Virus record (IMG/VR): IMGVR_UViG_3300048042_000021
Coordinates: 1-33,846 of that record
Length of the DNA stretch: 33,846 bases
Strand: one strand, 5' to 3'
From: a virus
Within the stretch, counting starts at the first letter, position 1. The number at the start of each line of letters is the position of its first letter. The notes under the pieces are model-generated. The model did no database searches. It was not told the DNA's origin and worked only from the letters and a program-made list of their open reading frames with translations. Below, in pieces: positions 18,680-25,553 of the stretch. The position numbers and the translations under genes are program-made.

Positions 18680-19639
18680 ATGGGAAAAACAATAAAATCT
18701 AAAGATGAGTATTCTATTGATGAAATGGTATATAGATTTCTAAATCTCAAAATAGTTAAAGGTATTATAGAAACTAAAATGGTATCTAAATACAATATAG
18801 AATTGTTACAAGATTTTTTTAGGGTATTCCCATATTTTAAATGTTATGATCAAATTTGTCAAAATTTAGCATATTTTATAAAATATGACCTAGATGAATT
18901 TTATGTAAGACTAATAAAATTACGTGATATACAAAGAAATTCAGTAGATTGGCACATTATTCAATTTGGTGAAATAGGTATTCAAATTTTTCAAACAAAA
19001 TATATTATTAATTCTAATTTAAAATCAAAATTACCAGGATATAGAACCAGTAAAGCAGCTATTAAATTGTTTATTGAAATTGATAAAATATTAATTGATA
19101 TAAACCTCAATGTTAGACCAATTTATTATAATAACGATAAATGTAATGAATTCAGAATTAAAAATGATTATGGAAAATGGGTATGTTTTGATTATACTAT
19201 TAAAGAACTTAATTTGATAATTGAATATCATGGCGAACATTGTCATCCAAATATTAATTTATCATTAAACGATTGGAATAATTGGAAACATTATTTTTCA
19301 AAAGAATCAGCTGATATAGTATTTGATAGAGATATAAAACATAAAAAATTAGCTGAAAGTAAAGGTTTTAAATATGTCGTATTATGGCATTCAACTAGAA
19401 TCAAAGATAATTTAAATTACATTAAATCTATATTATTAAATCAACCTATAGATGAATCTAAAATTCATAAAAAAGCTGTCTTTATAATATCTAATGAAAA
19501 TAATTTAGAAGAACAATTCTATTGCGCAAATGATCTTAAAAAGAAATACAATATATCTAAATATTATTTTGATAAAATTTTAAATAAAGGGTTAATCTAT
19601 AATGGATTCAAAATTAATAAAATATACAAATCAATTTGA
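18680..19639 (+). CDS. VSR-like (PD-(D/E)XK fold) endonuclease, probable free-standing homing nuclease
   Basis: 319 aa. The catalytic region is at about residues 168-235: WVCFDYTIKELNLIIEYHG (Glu182), EHCHPN, then a Trp-rich segment and DRDIKHKKLAESKGFKYVVLW, which matches the VSR/DUF559-type core (beta strand with Asp/Glu, followed by 'D..K...a...G...v.W'). The C-terminal 60 residues, with EEQFYCANDLKKKYNISKYY, look like a small helix-turn-helix. The N-terminal 100 residues have no recognised domain. The gene is very AT-rich and its last 38 nt overlap the gp47 start. It sits between gp55 and gp47, where T4 has other genes including 49. The ribosome site is weak. Homing function is inferred from the fold and the phage setting. 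Confidence 0.75.
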   Translation: MGKTIKSKDEYSIDEMVYRFLNLKIVKGIIETKMVSKYNIELLQDFFRVFPYFKCYDQICQNLAYFIKYDLDEFYVRLIKLRDIQRNSVDWHIIQFGEIGIQIFQTKYIINSNLKSKLPGYRTSKAAIKLFIEIDKILIDINLNVRPIYYNNDKCNEFRIKNDYGKWVCFDYTIKELNLIIEYHGEHCHPNINLSLNDWNNWKHYFSKESADIVFDRDIKHKKLAESKGFKYVVLWHSTRIKDNLNYIKSILLNQPIDESKIHKKAVFIISNENNLEEQFYCANDLKKKYNISKYYFDKILNKGLIYNGFKINKIYKSI

Positions 19640-20639
19640 TAAAGTAATAGTATTTGGAGATTTGCATTATGGGCTAAGAAACAATAGTCGTGATCATAAT
19701 GCTACATGTGAAAATTTTATTAAATGGATGATAGAGCAAGCTAAAGAATGGGGCGCTAAAACTTGTATATTTTTGGGTGATTATCATCATGTTCGTAGTG
19801 CAATTAATATCTCTACGCTGAATTATTCAGTTAGTGGTCTCAAATTGCTGAATGACTATTTTGAATACGCATATTTTTTACTAGGAAATCACGATATGTT
19901 TTACAGAGATAAGATTGAGATTCACAGTATTCCATATATAGATCAATTCAAAAACATACATCTAATTGACAAGTTAACTGAAATTGGTGAGATAGCATTT
20001 GTGCCATGGTTGATAGGTGATGATTGGAAACAAGTTCAACATATTAAAGCATCATATATTTTTGGGCATTTTGAATTACCTAGCTTTAAGATGAATGCTA
20101 TGATTGAAATGTCAGATCATGGCATGCTTAACAAATCTCATTTTGCTAATAAAAAACAAGTATTCAGTGGGCATTTCCACAAAAGACAAAATCAAGGACC
20201 AATATGGTACATAGGAAATTGCTTTCCTCACGATTATGCAGATGCATGGGATGAAGAAAATCGAGGTATAATGTATTGGGAACCCGGTATTGAACCAAAA
20301 TTTAAATCATTTCCAGGTTCTCCAAAATATAGAGTCTTAACTCTAAGTCAGGTAATGTCTGATCCTACAAGATATATAGATGAATATACATATGCCCGTA
20401 TTAGCATAGATGTTGCTATAACATATGAAGAAGTGAATTTTATAAAAGAATTGTTTGAAACTGAGCTTAAGGCTAAAAGCATCCATTTAATAACAAAACA
20501 TATAGATGAATTAGATGTAGATGAAACAGTGGAAATTAATTTCGAAAGTGTAGATTCGATTGTGGTATCCCACCTACAAAGCATAGAATCAAATACAGTA
20601 GATAAACAAGAACTAATTAACATTTATCAGAGTATTTAA
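19602..20639 (+). CDS. 47: Recombination endonuclease subunit gp47 (Mre11/SbcD family)
   Basis: 345 aa, near T4 gp47 (339 aa). It is the nuclease of the gp46-gp47 complex that resects DNA ends for recombination-dependent replication. All metallophosphoesterase motifs are visible: GDLHYG (Asp20, His22), FLGDYHHVR (Asp60), LLGNHDM (Asn96, His97, Asp98), IFGHFEL (His155) and SGHFHKR (His189, His191). The start overlaps the end of the VSR-like gene by 38 nt, with AAAGGG about 11 nt upstream; the gp46 start follows 3 nt after the stop, so the two subunits are probably made in fixed ratio. The active site looks complete. Confidence 0.95.
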   Translation: MDSKLIKYTNQFDKVIVFGDLHYGLRNNSRDHNATCENFIKWMIEQAKEWGAKTCIFLGDYHHVRSAINISTLNYSVSGLKLLNDYFEYAYFLLGNHDMFYRDKIEIHSIPYIDQFKNIHLIDKLTEIGEIAFVPWLIGDDWKQVQHIKASYIFGHFELPSFKMNAMIEMSDHGMLNKSHFANKKQVFSGHFHKRQNQGPIWYIGNCFPHDYADAWDEENRGIMYWEPGIEPKFKSFPGSPKYRVLTLSQVMSDPTRYIDEYTYARISIDVAITYEEVNFIKELFETELKAKSIHLITKHIDELDVDETVEINFESVDSIVVSHLQSIESNTVDKQELINIYQSI

Positions 20640-20642
20640 TGC

Positions 20643-22424
20643 ATGGCAATTAATATAAAAGAAATTAGTCTCAGAAACTTCTTAAGCGTTGGTGCAGTCA
20701 CACAAACGATCAATCTCAATAGAAATGGTATTACGTTAGTTCTGGGCGAAAATCTAGATATGGGCGGCAACGGTTCACGCAATGGTGTCGGAAAAACAAC
20801 GTTAGCTCAAGCGATTAGTTACGGTTTATATGGGCAGCCTCTCACTAATATCAAACTTGATAATCTAGTTAATAAAATAAATCAAAGAAACATGACCATT
20901 ACAATCAATTTTGAAGTTAATGGTCATAAGTATAGAATTGAACGTGGGCGTAAACCAAATTACTTCCGGTACATTGTAGATGACCAGCATGTAAACATTG
21001 AAGGTACAGACGAAGCACAAGGTGAAAACAAGAATACTCAATTCGAAATTGAACAGTTACTCGGCATTAGTCATACATTGTTTAAACATGTAGTCGTGTT
21101 GAACACATATTCTGAACCGTTCCTTGACCTTGGTGCGTCTAAACAGCGAGAAATTATAGAAGAATTATTAGGTATCACTCAGCTTAGTAAAAAAGCAGAA
21201 AAACTAAAGGATTTGATAAAAACTACCAAGTCTGAAATTGAACACGAAGATTTTAGGGTTCGAACTGTTAAAAATTCAAATGAGAAGATACAAAATACTA
21301 TAGTAGAATTCCAACGAAAAGTAGATAATTGGGAACAAATACATTTGAAAGAACTTAACACTATAGAAAGTGCTATAGCTCATCTTGAAAAATTAGACAT
21401 AGATAATGAACTTGAGTCGCATAGTGATGTTGAAGTGTATAAAGAACTTAGTACCGGCGTTGCACAGTTTAACAAAGAAATATTATCTAAGACCAGGCAT
21501 TCAACTCAACTAGAAATGCAACTCAACGGATTGCTAATTCAATACGAGAAGGCGAGCGATAAATCTTGTCCAATGTGTAGTCAGAATATTAAGGATCATC
21601 ATCACGTTAATATCATGAATGATTTAGAGACTAGAATATCTAGCCTAGACTCGCAAGTGACCGTAGAAAAAACAGAGTTAACCGATATAACATTACAACT
21701 TGATGGTATATTAACTGTGTTCAATGGTATGTCTAAACCAAACGTATTCTATTCAACTCTTAAAGAGGCACTAGAACACAAGAATACTTTAAATCAATTA
21801 CATAAAGATTTAGACAAAGAGGTATCTGCTACAAATCCATATGTAGATCAAGCAAAAACCTTAACTGAGACATTGCAAGAGGTTAATTATACACATCTTA
21901 ACAAGCTAGTGAGAGATAGAGAACATCAAGAATTTCTATTGAAACTGTTGACTAATAAAGATAGCTTTATTAGAAAGCGAATTATTGATCAAAACTTAGC
22001 TTATTTAAATAAAAGATTAGCAGAATATTTAGATAAACTTGGATTACCACATATTGTTAAATTCTTAAACGATTTAAGTACCGAAATAACATTTATGGGT
22101 CAAGATTTGGATTTTAGAAATTTAAGTCGTGGTGAAGGTACAAGATTAATTCTTGGATTAAGTCTAAGTTTCAGAGATATGTTTGAAACAACTAATACAG
22201 CTATAGATTTATTATTCATAGACGAAATGCTCGATATGGGAATAGATTCTGTAGGATTAGATAATACAATAACATTGCTTGAGAAATTAACTAGAGAACG
22301 CAATAAAAATATATTCATAATTTCTCATAGAGATGAATTAATACCAAGGGTCACGTCGACGTTAACGGTTATTAAAGAAAATAATTTCACTACATTTTCG
22401 TTTGACCAAGAGCAGGTAGAATAA
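20643..22424 (+). CDS. 46: Recombination endonuclease subunit gp46 (Rad50/SbcC family ATPase)
   Basis: 593 aa, close to T4 gp46 (560 aa). It is the ATPase partner of gp47. The Walker A loop is GSRNGVGKTT at about 44-53 (Lys51), and the preceding LGENLDMGGNG is typical of SMC-like proteins. A coiled coil runs on either side of the zinc-hook CPMC (Cys309, Cys312), which dimerises two molecules. The C-terminal ATPase lobe has the signature LSRGEG (about 494-499), Walker B LLFIDE (Asp527, Glu528) and the switch His in ISHRDE (about 562). Gene order 47-46 is as in T4. Nothing is missing. Confidence 0.95.
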   Translation: MAINIKEISLRNFLSVGAVTQTINLNRNGITLVLGENLDMGGNGSRNGVGKTTLAQAISYGLYGQPLTNIKLDNLVNKINQRNMTITINFEVNGHKYRIERGRKPNYFRYIVDDQHVNIEGTDEAQGENKNTQFEIEQLLGISHTLFKHVVVLNTYSEPFLDLGASKQREIIEELLGITQLSKKAEKLKDLIKTTKSEIEHEDFRVRTVKNSNEKIQNTIVEFQRKVDNWEQIHLKELNTIESAIAHLEKLDIDNELESHSDVEVYKELSTGVAQFNKEILSKTRHSTQLEMQLNGLLIQYEKASDKSCPMCSQNIKDHHHVNIMNDLETRISSLDSQVTVEKTELTDITLQLDGILTVFNGMSKPNVFYSTLKEALEHKNTLNQLHKDLDKEVSATNPYVDQAKTLTETLQEVNYTHLNKLVRDREHQEFLLKLLTNKDSFIRKRIIDQNLAYLNKRLAEYLDKLGLPHIVKFLNDLSTEITFMGQDLDFRNLSRGEGTRLILGLSLSFRDMFETTNTAIDLLFIDEMLDMGIDSVGLDNTITLLEKLTRERNKNIFIISHRDELIPRVTSTLTVIKENNFTTFSFDQEQVE

Positions 22425-22430
22425 CTAATG

Positions 22431-23510
22431 TTAAACGGGTTTCAATTTACATTTATCAAAATGATATCTATACATATTATTAGATCCACCAATTTTACCA
22501 CAGTGTGGACATTCTATTTTTGATTTTTTAACACCTTTCATGCCTGCAGACATATTCTTTTTAATTTCATCTGTTACAATTCTACCTTTACCTCCTTTTG
22601 ATATATTATCTTTCCATTGCTGTTTTTCTTCTTCGGTCATTTTATAATGGCATGGTTTACCATACATTCCATTTTCTTCACCTTTGTGGGCCATTTTAGA
22701 TCTAACTATATCCATTTCTTCTTTGGTTAACTTATCAAATGGTTTTTTACCATATCTCGGATTATTCTCACCAGACATACGCAAAGATATTTGTTCTATT
22801 AACTCTTTATATTCTTCTGACGTTAAATTATCAAATGGTTTTTTACCATATCTCGGAGATAGGTTTCCGATTCTTCCGTACATAGGATTATTTTCTCCTC
22901 TAAAATAGTCATCTAAATATTGCTGATATTCTTCTGGTGTTTTATTTCGTATAGTCGAATTATTATTACCAAATCGATATTTTATTTTATATTGTTCTTT
23001 TTCTTCGGGTGTCATACCATGTTCCCAACAAAAATTTTCATTCGGGTATATGTCTTTTATTAATGCAAATATTCTAACTGCTTCTTCGTCTATAGTCTCA
23101 TGTGGCGGTAAAAATTTAATTGGTGGTATTACCTTATTATAATATTTTCTAATCGAATCAGATAATTTAACTCGTAATGCATCTTCTACTATTAATTTTT
23201 CAACTTCTGCATAGGTTAGAGATGCCTTAGTAGCATGTAATGATTCAATAAAAAATTGAAATCTATCTTTTCCAAATTCTTTAATAAGTTTGTTTATTTC
23301 ATCTGATGAACTTGTGTATTTTTTCCAGTTAGATTCTTTCGTCTTCCATGCTCTATTTTTTCTTCCAGTAATAGCTTTACTAGTTTTTGTAAAAAATTGT
23401 TTTTTACCTATATATTCCCTATTAGTAACCGTGTCAATTATCCTATATACAAATCCAAACCAATTATTTATATTAAAATCGTTAGGGTATATCCAATGAC
23501 CATTATCCAT
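22431..23510 (-). CDS. GIY-YIG homing endonuclease with C-terminal zinc finger
   Basis: 359 aa. The nuclease module is at the N-terminus: FGFVYRIID (18-26) and REYIGKKQFF (31-40). The middle holds three copies of a 'G-E-N-N/G-P/G-x-Y-G-K-K-P-F-D-x-L-T-x-E-E' repeat, a NUMOD3-type DNA-binding pattern. The C-terminus is a zinc finger with Cys334, Cys337, His350 and Cys354 (spacing C-x2-C-x12-H-x3-C), the same spacing as in the HNH protein at 29116-29967. The gene is convergent with gp46, 6 nt apart. It has its own late promoter (23541-23548) and an AGGAATTATT ribosome site, so it should be expressed late. It is free-standing; the target is unknown. Confidence 0.88.
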   Translation of the reverse strand: MDNGHWIYPNDFNINNWFGFVYRIIDTVTNREYIGKKQFFTKTSKAITGRKNRAWKTKESNWKKYTSSSDEINKLIKEFGKDRFQFFIESLHATKASLTYAEVEKLIVEDALRVKLSDSIRKYYNKVIPPIKFLPPHETIDEEAVRIFALIKDIYPNENFCWEHGMTPEEKEQYKIKYRFGNNNSTIRNKTPEEYQQYLDDYFRGENNPMYGRIGNLSPRYGKKPFDNLTSEEYKELIEQISLRMSGENNPRYGKKPFDKLTKEEMDIVRSKMAHKGEENGMYGKPCHYKMTEEEKQQWKDNISKGGKGRIVTDEIKKNMSAGMKGVKKSKIECPHCGKIGGSNNMYRYHFDKCKLKPV

Positions 23511-23521
23511 AATAATTCCTA

Positions 23522-23566
23522 TCTAAATAAGCTCCCCATATATTTATACTCAGAAGCTTATTTAGA
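23522..23566. repeat. 12-bp perfect inverted repeat flanking a late promoter
   Basis: Arms TCTAAATAAGCT (23522-23533) and AGCTTATTTAGA (23555-23566) are exact reverse complements with a 21-nt gap. The late -10 element at 23541-23548 lies in the gap, so this has the form of an operator pair around the promoter. Confidence 0.8.
23541..23548 (-). promoter_or_regulatory. Late promoter (perfect TATAAATA) for the GIY-YIG gene
   Basis: The minus strand reads TATAAATA, ending 30 nt before the start codon at 23510. Confidence 0.75.
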
Positions 23567-23591
23567 GTAAATATATTTAAATTCAATCTTC

Positions 23592-23620
23592 TTGACATTG
23601 TCTATACTAATATGTATATT
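23592..23620 (+). promoter_or_regulatory. Strong sigma70-type promoter
   Basis: TTGACA (23592-23597), 17-nt spacer, TATATT (23615-23620). The predicted start is near 23627, followed by AAGGA at 23634-23638 and the ATG at 23646. Confidence 0.8.
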
Positions 23621-23645
23621 TTATATAGATATAAAGGATGTTGTT

Positions 23646-24449
23646 ATGGTATATAAGAACGAACAGCAAAATAATAGACAAAACTCAGAGAGAACTTACA
23701 ATATCTCACTTGGAGATATTACCAAAAGAAATCTCATCTCTTTTATGGTAGAAGAATTGAACTACTATAACACTCTTGTAGTAGGGTTTAATAGCAAAAT
23801 CAGAGTATTATATAACGAAATTGAAGCTATTAGAGATAATTATGAACGAGTTTGGTTAGCCGTTGCACAAACCGGAATTGATCTTCGAGAACTAGCAAAA
23901 ACACCAATTGATACTTGGCCAGATACATTTGTCCCATATGCAGAACTTATAGTTAAAGGTAATAGACTTATTATAAGTGAACGCATGATGATGCTATTTG
24001 ATCTATCCGCAACGAAAGCTAAATTTCATCCACTTATGCGTAGATTAATTGCTGCAGAAGTTTTACATTGGGTTCAACCACAAGCTAAACAAATTGCAGA
24101 GTCTGACTTAAGCACAACCGGACAAATGAGAGCTCCTATTCAAATGCTCCAGCCGCACGAATATATTTTCAAGCGCCATATCCAATTAATTAATGGTATC
24201 GTTGAAATGACATATGATGCCGAAAATGGTTCTACAGTACTTAAAATACCATATTCAAATGAGCCTATTTTAATAGAAGGTCATGATTTGACAAAGATGC
24301 GTCATGATCATTTTATTATTAGACAAAAAGTTGGTGAAGTTCCAAATCCAGATACGCCATGGCAAGTTACAGTTAAAGAAGGTTCGAGTAAGTATATGTT
24401 GGAAATTACCGATATGTCATATAGTAGTCGAAAAAAAATTAGACATTAA
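23646..24449 (+). CDS. Conserved-looking protein of unknown function, first gene of a two-gene operon
   Basis: 267 aa from the ATG at 23646, chosen because AAGGA lies 7 nt upstream; the frame is open further to a TTG at 23592, but that is the promoter -35. I do not recognise the family. The first 20 residues are polar and Gln/Asn-rich. Residues about 22-150 look all-helical, with LISFMVEELNYYNTLVVGFN and AIRDNYERVWLAVAQTG. Residues about 160-260 look beta-rich and end in WQVTVKEGSSKYMLEITDM. There is no signal peptide, membrane segment, cysteine cluster or known catalytic motif. It is transcribed from a strong early-type promoter with the 97-aa gene, and a hairpin-rich non-coding stretch follows on the same strand. 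An alpha-helical then beta layout could suit nucleic-acid binding, but that is only a guess. Confidence 0.8.
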   Translation: MVYKNEQQNNRQNSERTYNISLGDITKRNLISFMVEELNYYNTLVVGFNSKIRVLYNEIEAIRDNYERVWLAVAQTGIDLRELAKTPIDTWPDTFVPYAELIVKGNRLIISERMMMLFDLSATKAKFHPLMRRLIAAEVLHWVQPQAKQIAESDLSTTGQMRAPIQMLQPHEYIFKRHIQLINGIVEMTYDAENGSTVLKIPYSNEPILIEGHDLTKMRHDHFIIRQKVGEVPNPDTPWQVTVKEGSSKYMLEITDMSYSSRKKIRH

Positions 24450-24467
24450 TTTAAAGGTAAATATTAT

Positions 24468-24761
24468 ATGACTCAAGTAAGAAAAACATTTCCACAAGAA
24501 GCTATTCCAACTGTAACTAAGTCAACACCAAGAACTGGTAAATCATCATTTCAGTCTAGAAAAATTCCTGAATTTCATCAAGGTACCCCTGCCTCAAAAT
24601 GTGTGTCTTTAAAAGATAAATTTGACAAATACATTACAGAACATCATAGTAATTTAACAGAAGACGATCGAAAGCTATTGTGGCAACGAACGTCAGCTCA
24701 ACTAATAGAAAATCCCCAAACTGAATTCATCACCATCATCGAAGAAATCATCCAATTTTAA
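24468..24761 (+). CDS. Small hypothetical protein
   Basis: 97 aa, not recognised. The first 45 residues are basic and rich in Ser, Thr, Pro and Lys and probably disordered; the rest, from KDKFDKYITEHH on, forms predicted helices with NLTEDDRKLLWQRTSAQLIE. No cysteine pair or membrane segment. It starts 18 nt after the 267-aa gene, with AAAGG 10 nt before the ATG, so it belongs to the same operon. The 13-mer AAAGGTAAATATT in its leader recurs upstream of the gene at 31154. A short basic, partly disordered protein next to a structured RNA region may bind nucleic acid, which is inference only. Confidence 0.7.
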   Translation: MTQVRKTFPQEAIPTVTKSTPRTGKSSFQSRKIPEFHQGTPASKCVSLKDKFDKYITEHHSNLTEDDRKLLWQRTSAQLIENPQTEFITIIEEIIQF

Positions 24762-24764
24762 TTC

Positions 24765-24814
24765 CTTACAGAAACCATCATCATCCCTTACAGAAACCAT
24801 CATCATCCCTTACA
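24765..24814 (+). repeat. Tandem 22-bp repeat just after the operon
   Basis: Two perfect 22-bp copies (24765-24786 and 24787-24808), each beginning CTTACAGAAACC and ending in CATCATCATCC, plus six bases of a third. The unit is not a multiple of three and lies after the stop codon. Confidence 0.9.
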
Positions 24815-25186
24815 TACTGGTACTGAAATAGTAGTAGCGAATGCGTAATTCTACTGATGCTAGGATTGATAAGATCACACTCATCTAGGGATTCTAATTC
24901 TGTAAAGCCCTAACCAGAAAAATCAGATGAAAGGATTGCAGCATCTTGTATATTGTCTGCAATGCATAGGATCTAGTAATCGAAATGTAGACCTATGTAG
25001 TGTGCCCGTAATGGGCATGACCGGGTATAGAGGTTAATTTCTAAAAGATCGCTTGTGACGAGTGGGTATTTAGGGACTCTGAATACGCCACCTGATAACT
25101 GGAAAAAGGTACCCCGCCAGTTAGTTTTAGGGTGATAATTTCGATGGCTAAAGAGTGAATCAGAAGATTACACATTTTCCAATAAA

Positions 25187-25214
25187 ATAGTATTTCCTTA
25201 AACGGGAATACTAT
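25187..25214. other. 11-bp hairpin, possible terminator for leftward transcripts
   Basis: Stem ATAGTATTTCC (25187-25197) with GGGAATACTAT (25204-25214), loop TTAAAC, one T-G pair on the plus strand. On the minus strand the stem is followed by TTTTATT, so it could end leftward transcripts about 340 nt beyond the tape measure stop. Confidence 0.4.
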
Positions 25215-25282
25215 GACGAGATATGATCAGAATATCACGCCTTTTATAGACGATTTCTGCTACATAAAGATTGAAAACGTAT

Positions 25283-25327
25283 TTAACGTAAATTTATTTA
25301 GAAAATTAACGTAAAGTTATTTAGAAA
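25283..25327 (+). repeat. Direct repeat, two 22-bp copies
   Basis: Copies at 25283-25304 and 25306-25327, separated by one base, share TTAACGTAAA and TTATTTAGAAA and differ at a single base (T or G at the eleventh position). Confidence 0.9.
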
Positions 25328-25334
25328 GAAAATA

Positions 25335-25385
25335 ACAAAGCAATTCATTGAGATGAGCTTGCGATTCGAAAATGAATTGCTTTGT
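25335..25385. repeat. 15-bp perfect inverted repeat (hairpin)
   Basis: ACAAAGCAATTCATT (25335-25349) and AATGAATTGCTTTGT (25371-25385) are exact reverse complements, loop 21 nt. No T-run follows on either strand, so it is not a standard terminator. Confidence 0.9.
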
Positions 25386-25391
25386 AGATGA

Positions 25392-25423
25392 ACATAAACG
25401 GAGTTTATGTTCTCCGTTTATGT
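25392..25423. repeat. 12-bp hairpin with an alternative fold
   Basis: ACATAAACGGAG (25392-25403) pairs with CTCCGTTTATGT (25412-25423). The first arm can instead pair its ACATAAA with TTTATGT at 25404-25410, a 7-bp hairpin with loop CGGAG. The two folds exclude each other. Confidence 0.85.
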
Positions 25424-25553
25424 ATAATCATAATAATAAATTAAGGATACTTCTGACTAAAATTCATTGACTATATTAGGGTTAATCAACTATGCGTCGA
25501 TGGCAGTTTGATAATTGCAAACAAAAACTAAATATTATCTGCGAATAAATTGA

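Larger units (their letters stand above)
24881..25423 (+). ncRNA. Candidate large structured non-coding RNA (gene-free stretch 24762-25553)
   Basis: The 792 bases between convergent genes contain no credible reading frame but a close series of helices. Read 5' to 3': TCATCT/AGATGA (24881-24886 with 24925-24930) enclosing AGGG/CCCT (24887-24890 with 24908-24911); ATTGCAG/CTGCAAT (24935, 24957); a 10-bp stem with one bulge (24965-24975 with 24988-24997); a 7-bp stem (25001-25007 with 25013-25019); a 9-bp stem with one bulge (25062-25070 with 25082-25091); TAACTGG/CCAGTTA (25096, 25117); an 11-bp stem (25187-25197 with 25204-25214); then stems of 15 and 12 bp to 25423. Base-pairs of G-U type at 25001/25002 and 25095-type position 25195-25206 exist only on the plus strand, pointing to it as the RNA strand. 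The central part is visibly richer in G than the surroundings. Bases 25424-25553 hold only a 5-bp hairpin. No clear terminator was found. Alternatives: replication origin or long 3' UTRs. Confidence 0.5.

Noticed and set aside
23465-23472. Another TATAAATA on the minus strand
   Set aside because: It lies inside the GIY-YIG coding sequence with no start codon at the usual distance; chance in AT-rich DNA.
23646-24449. Resemblance of the 267-aa protein to TnpB/Cas12 N-terminal regions
   Set aside because: Only a vague helical likeness; no RuvC acidic residues and no zinc ribbon, and the protein is too short. No claim of an RNA-guided nuclease is made.
24765-24814. CRISPR array
   Set aside because: Copies are contiguous with no spacers.
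24880-25140. Group I intron or tmRNA in the structured stretch
   Set aside because: No group I P7/R-S core sequence and no tmRNA tRNA-like end or tag frame could be found.
25335-25423. Rho-independent terminators between the convergent genes
   Set aside because: The two strong hairpins are not followed by a T-run on either strand.
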